Below are positions 1 through 10,497 of a stretch of DNA of 64,000 nt, in pieces (within the stretch, counting starts at the first letter, position 1; the number at the start of each line of letters is the position of its first letter). The DNA is taken from positions 109,100,536-109,164,535 of the forward strand of contig CM043699.1 of NCBI GenBank assembly GCA_023935145.1, given 5' to 3'. Made by a program: the position numbers and the translations under genes. A model generated the notes under the pieces. That model searched no databases, was not told the origin of the DNA, and saw only the letters and a list, made by a program, of their open reading frames with translations. This stretch comes from Bretschneidera sinensis (taxonomy: Eukaryota > Streptophyta > Magnoliopsida > Brassicales > Akaniaceae).

Positions 1-104
1 AAAACGCACGCCCAACGACACTTTCGCCTCAACTTTCACGCCTCGGAGCTTTTTAACCCCGTTTCGCCCCTGGACGCGCCCAGACCTGGCTTTTTAAAAC
101 AATG
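1..104. mobile_element. Right end of a hAT-type non-autonomous element, cut by the window edge
   Basis: This is a GC-rich block (CGCCTC, CGCCCC, GCGCCC clusters) in AT-rich surroundings. It ends in TTTTTAAAACAATG, whose reverse complement starts CATTGTTTTAAAAAG. That resembles the termini of the complete hAT element at 55400-56322 (CAATGTTTTTAAGG and CAGTGTTTTCAGAGG) in both sequence and composition. The left end and one copy of the expected 8 bp target duplication lie outside the window, so the call rests on one terminus only. Confidence 0.45.
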
Positions 105-558
105 CTTAAAACACAAAGAGAATGTTTCCCACAGCATGCAGTTGAGATGTCAGAATCAGATGTCAGAATCCTTTAAAAATACTCTTGAAAAAATTATATT
201 AAAAAGAAAACTCATTAAGACTTGGACTTAACAATAGCTGCTACTTGCACTTCCAGAGTGTTACACAGAGTTTGGGGCTTTGTCCTGTTGGCCACTATCA
301 GGTTGGTTAGTTTTAGGACATCAAGGATGGGAGACAGGAGGTGTAAATCCAACTCACCGAAAGGATCTTGCTTTTACAGTCAACCTTGCCATTCATTTTT
401 TTTTTTTTTTTTACCGAAAGGAAGACAGCTCGCACAAATACATATTCGCGCACATTAAAACAAGTAGAACAAAAACATTTCCAGAGTGCTCACAGTATCA
501 AAATCTTTACAGACTACAGAGAACCAACTCCTATACCAAAATTCTACTAAGGAGTGAG
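105..558 (-). other. 3' flank and probable 3' UTR of the J-domain gene
   Basis: This is non-coding sequence downstream of the J6-like stop codon on the minus strand. It carries a T18-type homopolymer near 395-412 on the plus strand. Open frames here are short and have no recognisable similarity. The poly(A) site cannot be placed with certainty. Confidence 0.4.
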
Positions 559-3500
559 TTAATTCCGCTTTGATATTTTTGGAGCCCTGCCATTTTCAAT
601 CCTTTTCTGCGCAGCTCCAAATTCTTCTTCAGTGGGTTCCATTAAAGCATTACCACCGTACTTAGACACCAGTGATGAAAACATGGAATCAAACCGGTCT
701 TTCCTCTCATTTCTGCGCTGAGCTATAATTGCAAACAGATCTGCTTCTGACTGTTTACTTGATCTGCAAAAGATGAAAATATGGAAAGGTTTATATAAGG
801 TCGCCCAAGATAATTCTAAACAGAACGTTGTGGTACAAGACTCACTTTTCCCTCCTCCGTAAAGAGTTGGTAGGTGGTTTTGTTCCAGATACTTGCTTCG
901 CCCATTTCTGATAGGCTTTGGTTGCTTTCAGTTCTCCTATGAAAGAGAAAAGAAAAAAAATGCCATAGAAGCACCATTGTACACAGAAATGCATCAACAA
1001 CAAAAAATGTGATTAAAAATTCAACAATCATCATAAATTTTGTAGTGGATTTATAAGTTGGAACCAATGGCCCATAGGGCCAGAGAACATTTACCATCAT
1101 GTCTATGACGGTAAATTTCACTGCCAGCTTATCTGAAGCGAGAAGAAACCCCTACCTGCAGCTATTGCCTCATCAAGGATATCCTTGAAACGGTGTGAAT
1201 CAAGCTTGGGATCCGAACAAAGCATTGAACAGAAAAGCCTGAGAAGGAAAACATGATAAACGTTAAGTATAATAAACATAAAACCTAAAGGACAGAAAGG
1301 GAAACACATTTGCTGTCCCACCTCTTCATATTACCCTTGCACTTTTGGTACAACTCAATCAAATCTTTCTTCTCTGAATCAGATCCCCTATAGTTTGCTT
1401 CAAACTCTTCGATATCTGATTCAGTGACCTGAAATCGAAGTATCAATTGTGAACTCAAAAGTGAATTAAAAACAAAAGCATCTATGTTGACATCAAAAAG
1501 GTGTCATGACTAAATAATGCAACCTTCTTGTATATAGTGCTGAAAAAATCTCGCAAATTCTGAACAACATCGCCTGCAAGGTCCTGATCAACAAAAAGAG
1601 AAATTATGCCTGATTAAAAAGGAAATCATTCGAAATATCTTTTCAGCGAAAAGAAAAAGGAAATCATTCAATCTTAAAAAAAATAAAAAAAATCTTTCAT
1701 TTTGTTCCAGAAAGCAATTAATATATACCATTCATGAGTACTGGATTTTCTAAATGAGAAGAAATAACATCGATGACTGCAATTGTTGGAAAGGACTGAC
1801 TACAAATTGCCAAAGAAGACAATTCTAGTAGAAGGATTTTCACCTGTAAGTGGTAGAATGCAAATGGAGAATGTTCTATGCCCATGGGAGATCGAGTAGT
1901 CATGGACTATAATCATTCAAACCAAAAAATTCGAAACAGAAAATTTATCAAGTTACTCACAGCATCATCAACACAACCAGTTTGGTCGTATAGTGCCCGT
2001 TTCTCCTCATTTCCAAGAATTGATATCACCTTTTGCAACTGCTGAAATATCTCTTTAGCTTCCTGTAGTAAGAAATATGATGACTTATAAATACAAATAA
2101 CACCCAATTGAAAGAAATACAAAAAATAAAATCTGAAATAAAGAACAATCAACTTTTACCTCATCACCAGGATTTTTATCAGGATGGAGTCGCAAAGCCA
2201 ACTTATAGTATGCTTTCTTTATTTCCTGTTGAGATGCTGTTCTTTCAACACCAAGAACCTACAAGAAGTATAGTTGGTTGGTATATCTTGTCTCATTTCA
2301 AATGGTAATGTGTATCTAACAGGATAGTAAACCAATAGGAGAAGTGAACAACAGGACAAAACAGTAAACATACACGTGAAGAACACAAGAAAAGGAAACC
2401 ATGGAACCACCCATGAGGTAATGGTGTTCCAGACTTCAGTGCAACAAATGAATTAGCACAAGTGAAGGAAAAAGCAGAAAAGTGAACCAAAATACTAACT
2501 GAACACCCAGTTTAAGTACACTAGCAAGTCGAAATAACATCTACAATTATAAATAGGGAAAAATACATTTACCCCACTGGGGTTTGGGGTAATCTACACA
2601 CACACTGTAGTTTAAAACCTACACAAACCCCATTTGTCTTTTTCAAAGTTTGATTTCTCGTTACAGATACACCACTGCCATCAGAATTCTGTTAGTCAAC
2701 CATCAAAATGTTGGCAAAAAAGCATTCAACATCAACATAAAATTCTTAAAACCCAAAAATACCCCTACATATAATTTTTTTTTCAACTTTTTCTCATTAC
2801 CATCACAACTCTCTCTCTCTCCATCCCACACGAAAAACAGTCCAAAAAGTTTCCTTCCTTCATCCCTGAGCTTCATCCAACAGACTCATCTAGCAGGTCT
2901 TTTTTGCAATGGACGTGGCAACTCTTTAAGCCCATACAACTCTTTGAGTTTTTTGAAGACCCACTAAGTCACTGACCCATTAGAAAGAACTTGGAGTTAT
3001 GTCCATGAACTCTAATGGGTAGCAGGTTTGGTGGTTTTTAGCAAGTTGTTGCTGCCACTGAAAGCAACATGAGATGAAGCTTTCCTTATATGGGTTTTTC
3101 CTGGAAGTTTGGCTTTGAATTGAAGCAACAAGTGAAACCGATCTTTGAATAGTGATGATGGTGGTTGTTGGTTTAGAGAGTGAATGGTAAACGATTTTTT
3201 TTAAACATGAAATTTCTTCACTCAAAAGGTTCAAATCATTGCAATTATACACTGAATTGCAGGTCAATGCACCCGTACTCCAGAAAGCTACCTCTATTCT
3301 CACTGGAATTTTTTATTTCTACCAACAATACTAAAATTTACATAAAAAGGAAAAAAAAACGATTATCATCACAGTAACAGATTGTCACTATCGTGGAGAA
3401 TGGTAAATTTGGGGTGTGGCTGAAGGGGCTACCATAGAAACAGAACAAGTGAAAGAGATCCGAGACGAGACACCAACTTGTCGGAGCTGTTGCGAGGATG

Positions 3501-5573
3501 AGAGGACTGCGGCGGGGAGAATGCTTGACTCGACGCCGCTGAAGAGGAAGAGGCTAAGATTTTTATTTTTTGACAAAGTAATGATACGAATAACGGGAAA
3601 AGATTTTCTTTTAATTTTAAAGAATGGATATGTGAAGGATTGAGGTGGATTATTTCTTTTATCAATTTTTATTTTCTTTATTGATTTCCTTATTTCTTTG
3701 ATAGCCAAAAAAGTATATGAGAGGAAGAGGAAGAGAAAGAGAGAGTTCCAATTGATTAAATAACAATTAAGGAGGGAGAGAAAGGGTTTTTTTTATACAT
3801 AATCATTTTAGTCTTTCATGTTTTCTATCAGAGTTTCTCTAGTCAATTCTGGTCAAATGAAGTTTGTGTAGGTTTTTAAACTACATTGGGGCAACTGTAG
3901 GTTACCTCAAACCATTCAAGCACGAAAAGAATGCACCTCCTACTAGCTTGACATGATCAGTAACTAAATCTCAGTTTCCTACAAACCATACAGAGCCTGT
4001 ATTTCAAACATGAAATGAAAACATATGCATGTGAATATATCCTCTAAGTAAAGGATTACCACATTCAAAAGGCTCCTATTAAGTAAATATGCCTATATGT
4101 CTATAACACACTAACGTACCAATACAGAACGCATAGTAACACCTTATGAACAAAGGTTATGACAGGTTGAATTATAGCTTATAATTCAAGCACAAAAAGA
4201 ATGCACCTCCTACTAGCTTGATATGATCAGTAACTGAATCTCAATTTCCTACAAACCAAACAGAGTCTGTATTTCAAACATTGACTGAAAACATAAGCAT
4301 GTGAATATATCCTCTAAGCAAGTAAAGGATTACCACATTCAAAAGGCTCCTATTAAGTAAATATGCCTATAAGTCTATAACACACTGATGTACCAATATA
4401 GAACGCATAGTAACACCTTATGAACAAAGGTTATGACAGATTGAAACCATTAGAAAACTTGTATTAAGAATATAAGAAATACAACTGATATTTACTTTTC
4501 AAATTTCAAACATCAAATACTGAATCAAGTAAGTATGCTTCTTTTTTGTCTTTTTTTTTATTAATATGCATAAACGTTGTTCCATAGAATATCAATAAGA
4601 AAAGAGCTAGAACTTGAGAATATCTATACGTTAAAGAGTTTCTTCCATCTGGTCCCATATTACTTCTAAAATATCACTAGTCATTCCGTAAACTTGCTAA
4701 TCCACTGAATTCATCCATTTACTACAATCAAAGCTGCTTTGAGAATTTGCCCTTACTTTTTGAAGAAGACTCAAAGATGGGTCTGCATTAAAATTTCACC
4801 TATTATCCATTTTCATAAAAATATATTGTTCCTAACAAACAAAATTATCAGCTAATCACATTGTGTGTGTGTGTGTGTATATATATTGCAGTATGCTTAC
4901 TCTTTACTCGTACATTTGCTCATTTGCCAACCACTCTCGCCATAATTGAGATACATCACAAACATCAACATTAATTACCAAAGTGTACAGCCATACAGGA
5001 CCAGTTAATCCATACCTAATGGCTCTCTTCTATTAAATTTTGCAATTATCCGTTTTATAACCACTTGAAGGCAACGAAGTGCAGTTTGGATTTCAACTTT
5101 GACGAGATGATAAGAAAAAAAATTCAAGCATTAAACTTATCTGAAAAAAAAAAAAAACAGCATATAAGTTATGATCTTATCAAATAAACTACACAAATAT
5201 AGCAAACCCACAACTCAATCTACAATCAGGCCAGAAATAAGCTCTAAATTTAATCCAGCACCGAATCCAACCATTCAATGAATAAAATAACCCAAAATAC
5301 AATGTATAAACGGATGAAAATACCAAATAACTCTCACATATAAAACAGACCCAAAAACCTAATCCTTAATTTAGGCCCAAAATACATTTTCTAAAATAAT
5401 ATTTCCACCACCAAAAAGATGATATTTCGCATAGAATCCTCCACGCGAAAATCGAGTAAATTCAGTGATACCTCATATAGACTCTTTGGATTTGGCGAAG
5501 ATGGACTGTTATTCTCTTGATGTTGCTTGTCTTCTTCTTCACGAGAAACCCTAGTTTTCTTTTTCTTGCCCAT
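559..5573 (-). CDS. J6: J-domain co-chaperone, DNAJC9 / AtJ6 type (8 exons, 282 aa)
   Basis: The CDS joins eight exons read from high to low coordinate: 5472-5573, 2160-2258, 1961-2062, 1524-1583, 1322-1428, 1156-1238, 846-936 and 559-763. All introns are GT-AG, the phases agree, and the sum is 849 nt with stop. Residues 1-34 are basic and charged ([10 protein letters not shown] start). The J domain spans about 31-98, with the HPD catalytic triad at 59-61, and would stimulate Hsp70 ATPase. It is followed by the DNAJC9-type C-terminal region ([16 protein letters not shown], then a Lys/Arg-rich tail). Human DNAJC9 is known as a histone H3-H4 co-chaperone; a nuclear histone role here is inferred. 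An in-frame ATG at 5597 would add eight residues; 5573 is preferred because the basic MGKKKK start fits the family. The length matches Arabidopsis J6 closely. Confidence 0.92.
2559..3913. mobile_element. Mutator-like TIR element in intron 1 of the J-domain gene
   Basis: The arm starting at 2581 (GGTTTGGGGTAATCTACAC, then TGTAGTTTAAAACCTACACA) is repeated in reverse complement at about 3850-3913, with only a few changes over some 60 bases. The left side extends about 22 bases further (AAATACATTTACCCC) than the right, so the right tip seems lost and no target duplication is visible. There is no transposase. A GC-rich core (about 3465-3550) stands out from the AT-rich element and could be a captured gene fragment. 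Mutator-like is inferred from the long inverted repeats and size. Confidence 0.6.
3914..4446. repeat. 270 bp tandem duplication inside J6 intron 1
   Basis: Copy 1 starts at 3914 (ATTCAAGCAC) and copy 2 at 4184, with the same order of blocks and roughly 95% identity by eye, including a small CAAG insertion in copy 2 near 4320. Copy 1 begins exactly where the inverted-repeat element ends. It is non-coding. Confidence 0.85.
4447..5471. other. Remainder of J6 intron 1, AT-rich with a (TG)n(TA)n microsatellite
   Basis: This is AT-rich intron sequence. It has a compound TG/TA microsatellite at about 4863-4887 and A/T homopolymers near 4550 and 5145. No coding or RNA gene is recognisable. Confidence 0.6.
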
Positions 5574-5686
5574 TTTGTGCCCAATAGGAAAAATCAATAA
5601 ACGGTGCTTCCTAAAACAAAATAAATACGAGAGAGCTTTATGGGAGAAACAAGAAATGCTAAATCAGTTTTAAGTGTGGATTTCTA

Positions 5687-5694
5687 TATTTATA
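5687..5694 (-). promoter_or_regulatory. TATA box of the J-domain gene
   Basis: On the minus strand the sequence reads CTATAAATATAG, a near-perfect plant TATA box. It lies about 115 bases upstream of the ATG at 5573, so the start site would fall near 5655-5660 with a leader of about 85 bases. Confidence 0.6.
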
Positions 5695-5722
5695 GGCCAT
5701 GTTTTGATTTCCGATTTATTTA

Positions 5723-5730
5723 TTCCCGCC
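5723..5730 (-). promoter_or_regulatory. E2F-like site upstream of the J-domain gene
   Basis: TTCCCGCC matches the plant E2F consensus WTTSSCSS, with A at 5722 as the W. It lies about 30 bases upstream of the TATA box, a usual position for E2F sites in S-phase genes. Sequence match only. Confidence 0.45.
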
Positions 5731-5759
5731 ATTTCGGTCGCATCTGGACCGTTAACGCT

Positions 5760-8240
5760 AGATGGGACTACAAACCTCAATCGCTAAGTTTAGAGAGAAA
5801 AAAAAGATAAAACTTCGAATCTTCGATGGCTTTAACATCAGACGTTTAATATGGGTCAACTAAGATAAAAAAGATAACATCAATTTAATGATGAAGTTGA
5901 TAAAGAGTTTTTATTGAATGCCAATATGCCATAACTACAGAGTTTGAAATTAAATACAACTTTTAAACTGCTTGTAACCAATTGTAATTGTCTCGCATGT
6001 GGCTTCGGATGGTACTTCCAACGCCACACTCACTCCTATTAAGGGTAGTTCCCTCTAGTTGCTCAAGTGTAATAAGGTAGTCAACAATTCACACATCGGC
6101 CTTGGTTTTGTGTCTTGTGGTTTTTTTTTTTTTTTTTTCATTTACTCTTTCTTTTGGGTCCATTCCATCGTTTAGAACCCCACGAAAAGATTCATGAGTT
6201 GAAATCCATCGCTCTTAAATAAGTAGTTGTCATTCAGGTTTCGAAAAAAGATAAGAAACTCTATTTTAACTTCATTTTAAGGTATGTGATTAAGGGTTCA
6301 ACATTTATGTTTTTGGTGTACTGAATAAATTAGTTAAGTTTGTTGGTCCAAAATATATTATGATAATACTCAAGAGTGAATAAATTAGGTATTAAAATTT
6401 TTTAAAATTCTTAATATTTTTCTCTCACGTAAATTCATAACTCAGCAATGGAGTTTGTGATCCAAAAAGAAGATAATGAAGATTTGAATTTAATTTTTGA
6501 TTTACAATGTTGTTCTTATCTTTCAAATGACTCTTGAGACTCTATTTATAATGTCTTGAAGTTTTTTTAACTATTTGAGACATAATAAAGTCTTTGGGAA
6601 CAAATTTGTAACTTTTTGTTTGAGTTTAAATTCAAAAAAATAGTCATGGTAGCTTGTCTAGTCGACTGTCAACTATCAGCCATCAACTTTCTTACAAAAC
6701 TACAAAACTAATGCAGAAAAGTGATTTTGGAGTTGATAATCGACTTTCCTTTAGGCAGTTGACTGTCCAAAGTTTCTACTTATTGCTACAATGTTTTCAA
6801 GATGAACAATGTTTTCAGCATTAATTTTTTTTCATATTTCTTCATTCTTTTTTTTGCTTTTTGAGTTCCAAAAATCTTTTAATTGAACCAAACTTTCTTG
6901 TATGATGAACACACAAGTTTAACACTTCGAGAGTGATTTATTATCATCAAAATCAAACTAATCAATCTCTCGATTGAGACCTATTTGATGATGACAAAAC
7001 ACATAGTAAATTTAAGCGTAATGTATATACAAGATATATGAAGAAGAACCAATTAATAAATGCTCAAATAATTTAATATGTCAAGATAAATTATTTTTAA
7101 GTTCAATTAAAGCATGTTAAGCATTGAACTCTAAAAATTTAATAGTTGGATTAAATAAATTTACGTAAAGATTTTATATATTCAATTAATTAACATTGGG
7201 ACTAATATGCAATGGAACTTGTTGAGCTCTTAAAAAATGAAATACTTACTAAGCATATCCTATAATTTAACTCTTTTGTCTTTGAATTTGTATTTTAATT
7301 GTTCTCATTGAATTTGATTTTTTGGAGAACTTTTTGACTTTTGATATCATCAACTTTGATTCAACAATTTCTACAACTTTAATCTTATTTAATGTAGAAA
7401 CACTATTAATAATCTGGATCACTTAAGTATATTCATTAGTGCTTAATTAAATTTTTTGTTACTATCAAAATCGTTCAAGGTCAACACGCACTTGGTCAAC
7501 ATTGCCCATTATCCTGTCTAGGCCTAAGCTAACCCTTACTCAGTTGAGGAAGCTCTTTAAATAGTGAAATATAATTTTTTTCTTATGTTTTCTATAAAGA
7601 AATATACACAAAATCTACATTTCATACAATATTTACAAAATCAAACACAAACAAGGAATCAAAGATTCATGGAGATTTATACGCAAACATGTTTCTAAAG
7701 ACTAAAATACGGGAAAGTGAGCTTGTACATTTGAAGAACTCTTCCAAGAAGAGGCTCCTCTAGAGTATGACTTCTTGCACTACCCCTCTTGTTTGGCGTG
7801 TAGGGGATCCTCAAGGAATGTCTAACCTTCACCGAATGCTTCTAGATCGCTTGAGCCTCGCTTTAAGGATATTAAACTACTATTTTACTCAAGAACGCAG
7901 TGTTCTCAAAGATGAAAGGAGAGAGGTTAAAAGATCAAAGCCATGCAAAAATTCTCTACTTTAAGAGAATAAGAGTGTTTTGAAGTGTTTGAGGTTTGTT
8001 TTGGAGTAAATTAGGAGAGCTTGTTTATAAGTTGGGGGGGGGGGGTAGTTTGAATGACAGAGATCGAATGTCGAAACATGCCAGAAATACTTCAACAACT
8101 AGGATAGAGTCAACTATGGTGATTGAGAGTGATAAAGCAACAAGGGGTGAAACATAAATGCAAAAACCACCAGTAAGATGGTAAATCAAAAAATCTACGA
8201 GGTTTTTTTCATTTAAAAATAAAAAAATGCAAATAAGAAA
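5760..8240. other. AT-rich intergenic DNA between the two cellular genes
   Basis: No supported gene. It contains a T18 tract (6120-6139), a G13 run (8035-8047) and short chance frames. The part at 6300-7010 shares TCGACTGT motifs and a TATCATCAAAATCAA end with the solo LTR at 30927-32161, so it may be a decayed relative; this is weak. Confidence 0.5.
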
Positions 8241-8250
8241 TTATTGTCTC

Positions 8251-9153
8251 GTTTGGTTCATCAGAAAGGAATTAGGGTGGAATAAAATTGGAATTGACCT
8301 AGAATAAAATTGGACCTAATTGATTTGTAATTTCAATTCTTGCGTTTGGTTGTGCATCTAGAATAGCTAACTCTATTCTAATTCTAATGTTTGGTTGGAT
8401 GAAAATGAACGTTAGAATAACAATGAAATCTAGATGAAAAGTGTATAATACCAATAATGTTCATATCTTTATTTATATTGAGTAAATTATATTATATGAA
8501 AAAAGAATAAAATGTATATAAAATTAATCATATTAATTATTATGTATAGCTATTTATTTATATTGAATATATTATATTATTTTGTATTTAATTAATTATT
8601 TAATTAATTTATTAGTAGAGTTTTATTATAAATATATAATTTTTGTACCAATATAATTATATTATAAAAATATCTTATATGAGTTAATTATATTAGTATT
8701 ATTAATTATATTATATTATTTTAATTTCTTAACTAGTTAGTTAAATTATTATTATTTTCATTTTATGATATTTATCATTATATTAATATTTAATTATATT
8801 TTGATATTTATGTTTTTATTTAGTTTTTAGTAATATATTTGGTATTTATTAATTATCACTATTATTATATATTATTTAATATAATATAATATAATATTAT
8901 TTTATGATATTTAGTACAATATTATAATTATAATTTTTATTTATTTGTTAATAATTAGTAATATATTATTTTTATTATTATATTATATTATTTACTATAA
9001 TAATATTATTTTATTATTTTATGAAAGAGAAGTTATTATTAAGCAGGGATATATTGGTCCAATCGGGGTTTCAAGCTTATTTCAAATTATTTGGAATCCA
9101 CAAATCTTAGGTTGAGGAGAGGAATTGAATTGACATTTCCAACGAACCAACAA
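8251..9153. mobile_element. MITE-like element with extremely AT-rich interior
   Basis: The left side reads GTTTGGTTC followed by GGAATTAGGGTGGAAT. The right side ends ATTTCCAACGAACCAAC, an imperfect reverse complement. The interior from 8480 to 9030 is nearly pure A+T. There is no transposase and no clear target duplication, so the limits are approximate. Confidence 0.35.
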
Positions 9154-10497
9154 AGAGCATTAAACCACGTATCACTAATAGATTCTAAAGAGCTATCTTC
9201 ACATTCAAATGCCTTCTTATTCTCTCATCGTAAAGAACTCTCTTCACAATTAAAAGGTTTCTTAAAGAGCTCATTTTTCGATTGTCCATTTGGGTTTTTT
9301 CTTTAGTAAAAGATAAATGAAATAGACGAAGTAAATTCACACATCCACAATACCCAAAAGCCAAAATTCATCACCACTGCTTCAAAATCATAACAATGTG
9401 GTAGACAGTAAAATTTGGAAAAGAACTTAATTGGTTAGTCTGTTGCAAAAAGAAATGACAATTATAAGAGAATGGACTAGATTCGAGGATGCTTAGGCAT
9501 GCTGGATGTTCATCGGTCTAAATTTAATCAATTGAACCATGTAAATTGTCTTTTTTATATAATTATTTTAATTTCTGTTTTACTATTTTAATTTATCTAT
9601 GGATCTTGTTACAACATATGACCATGCCTCAACCCTTCTCTAGCAGGTATGAAAACAACGAAATGACACAATTTTATATTGACTCTCCTTTCTATTTCAC
9701 GTTAGGGGATCACACTCAAACGACTCTTTATCATGCAAAATGCGAATGGAGCCTTAAGGGATCACCCAGGTCCTACAGGAATTAAGGGCATAATTGGCTG
9801 AACTGTAGTCAAGGAAAAGCTTATTACTTTGCCAAACATTTAACGTTAAGGATATGTTTGGATTTGTTTTTTTGTAATGTTTTGAAAACAAGAACAATTT
9901 TTTTTTATTAAAAAACATATTTGAATAATTATAATTTTAAAATATTATTTTTTTTAATATATCTCTTTATAAGGGAGCTATAATTAAATGAGAAAAAATT
10001 TATTATCCGCTTTTAAATAACTACCATGAAAATCAGTTGTACAAAGCAACAAAGAAAAACCAAAAATGTTTCCAAAAAGTTTTCTATATTATTTTGAGCG
10101 TTAAAAAATTGATTTCGATTTTTGAAAACACTATTAAAAAAGATGAAAGGTACAAAATTGGGTCTCTGATAGTTTTCTCAATTTTCTATCCTTTCGGATA
10201 GCTCAAAATTTTTAAGTCAGAGATAAGTCTTCTGACCGAATCGAAATGCAAGACACGTCAACAAGAGGTAATGTATTGTGCTTGGTTTACAATTGGCTCT
10301 TGGGTTATGAAGCAACCCCTTGAAGGTAGAAAAATTGTTAAAAAGGTGATTCAATCACTCATTCTTGTGTTGGCACAGTTGACAAAGAGGATTTATAACA
10401 GATTCTATTTGAAACAAAAGAGAGCAAAATAAGATACCTAAATCAAGTTGAATTTACATTAGGGACAAACAAAAATGGCCAGTATTTAGTTCAAAGT
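9154..10497. other. Intergenic DNA and 3' flank of the LRR receptor-like gene
   Basis: No supported gene. The open frames at 9091-9306 and 9546-9785 show no family features. The last 100-150 bases next to 10498 probably form the 3' UTR of the receptor-like gene. Confidence 0.4.

Noticed and set aside
5574..5597. Upstream in-frame ATG for the J-domain protein (MIFPIGHKM...)
   Set aside because: The extra eight residues do not resemble the family N-terminus, while MGKKKK at 5573 gives the expected length and charge.
7767..7964. 65-codon plus-strand frame in the intergenic spacer
   Set aside because: No family features, no splice or promoter context; consistent with chance in non-coding DNA.
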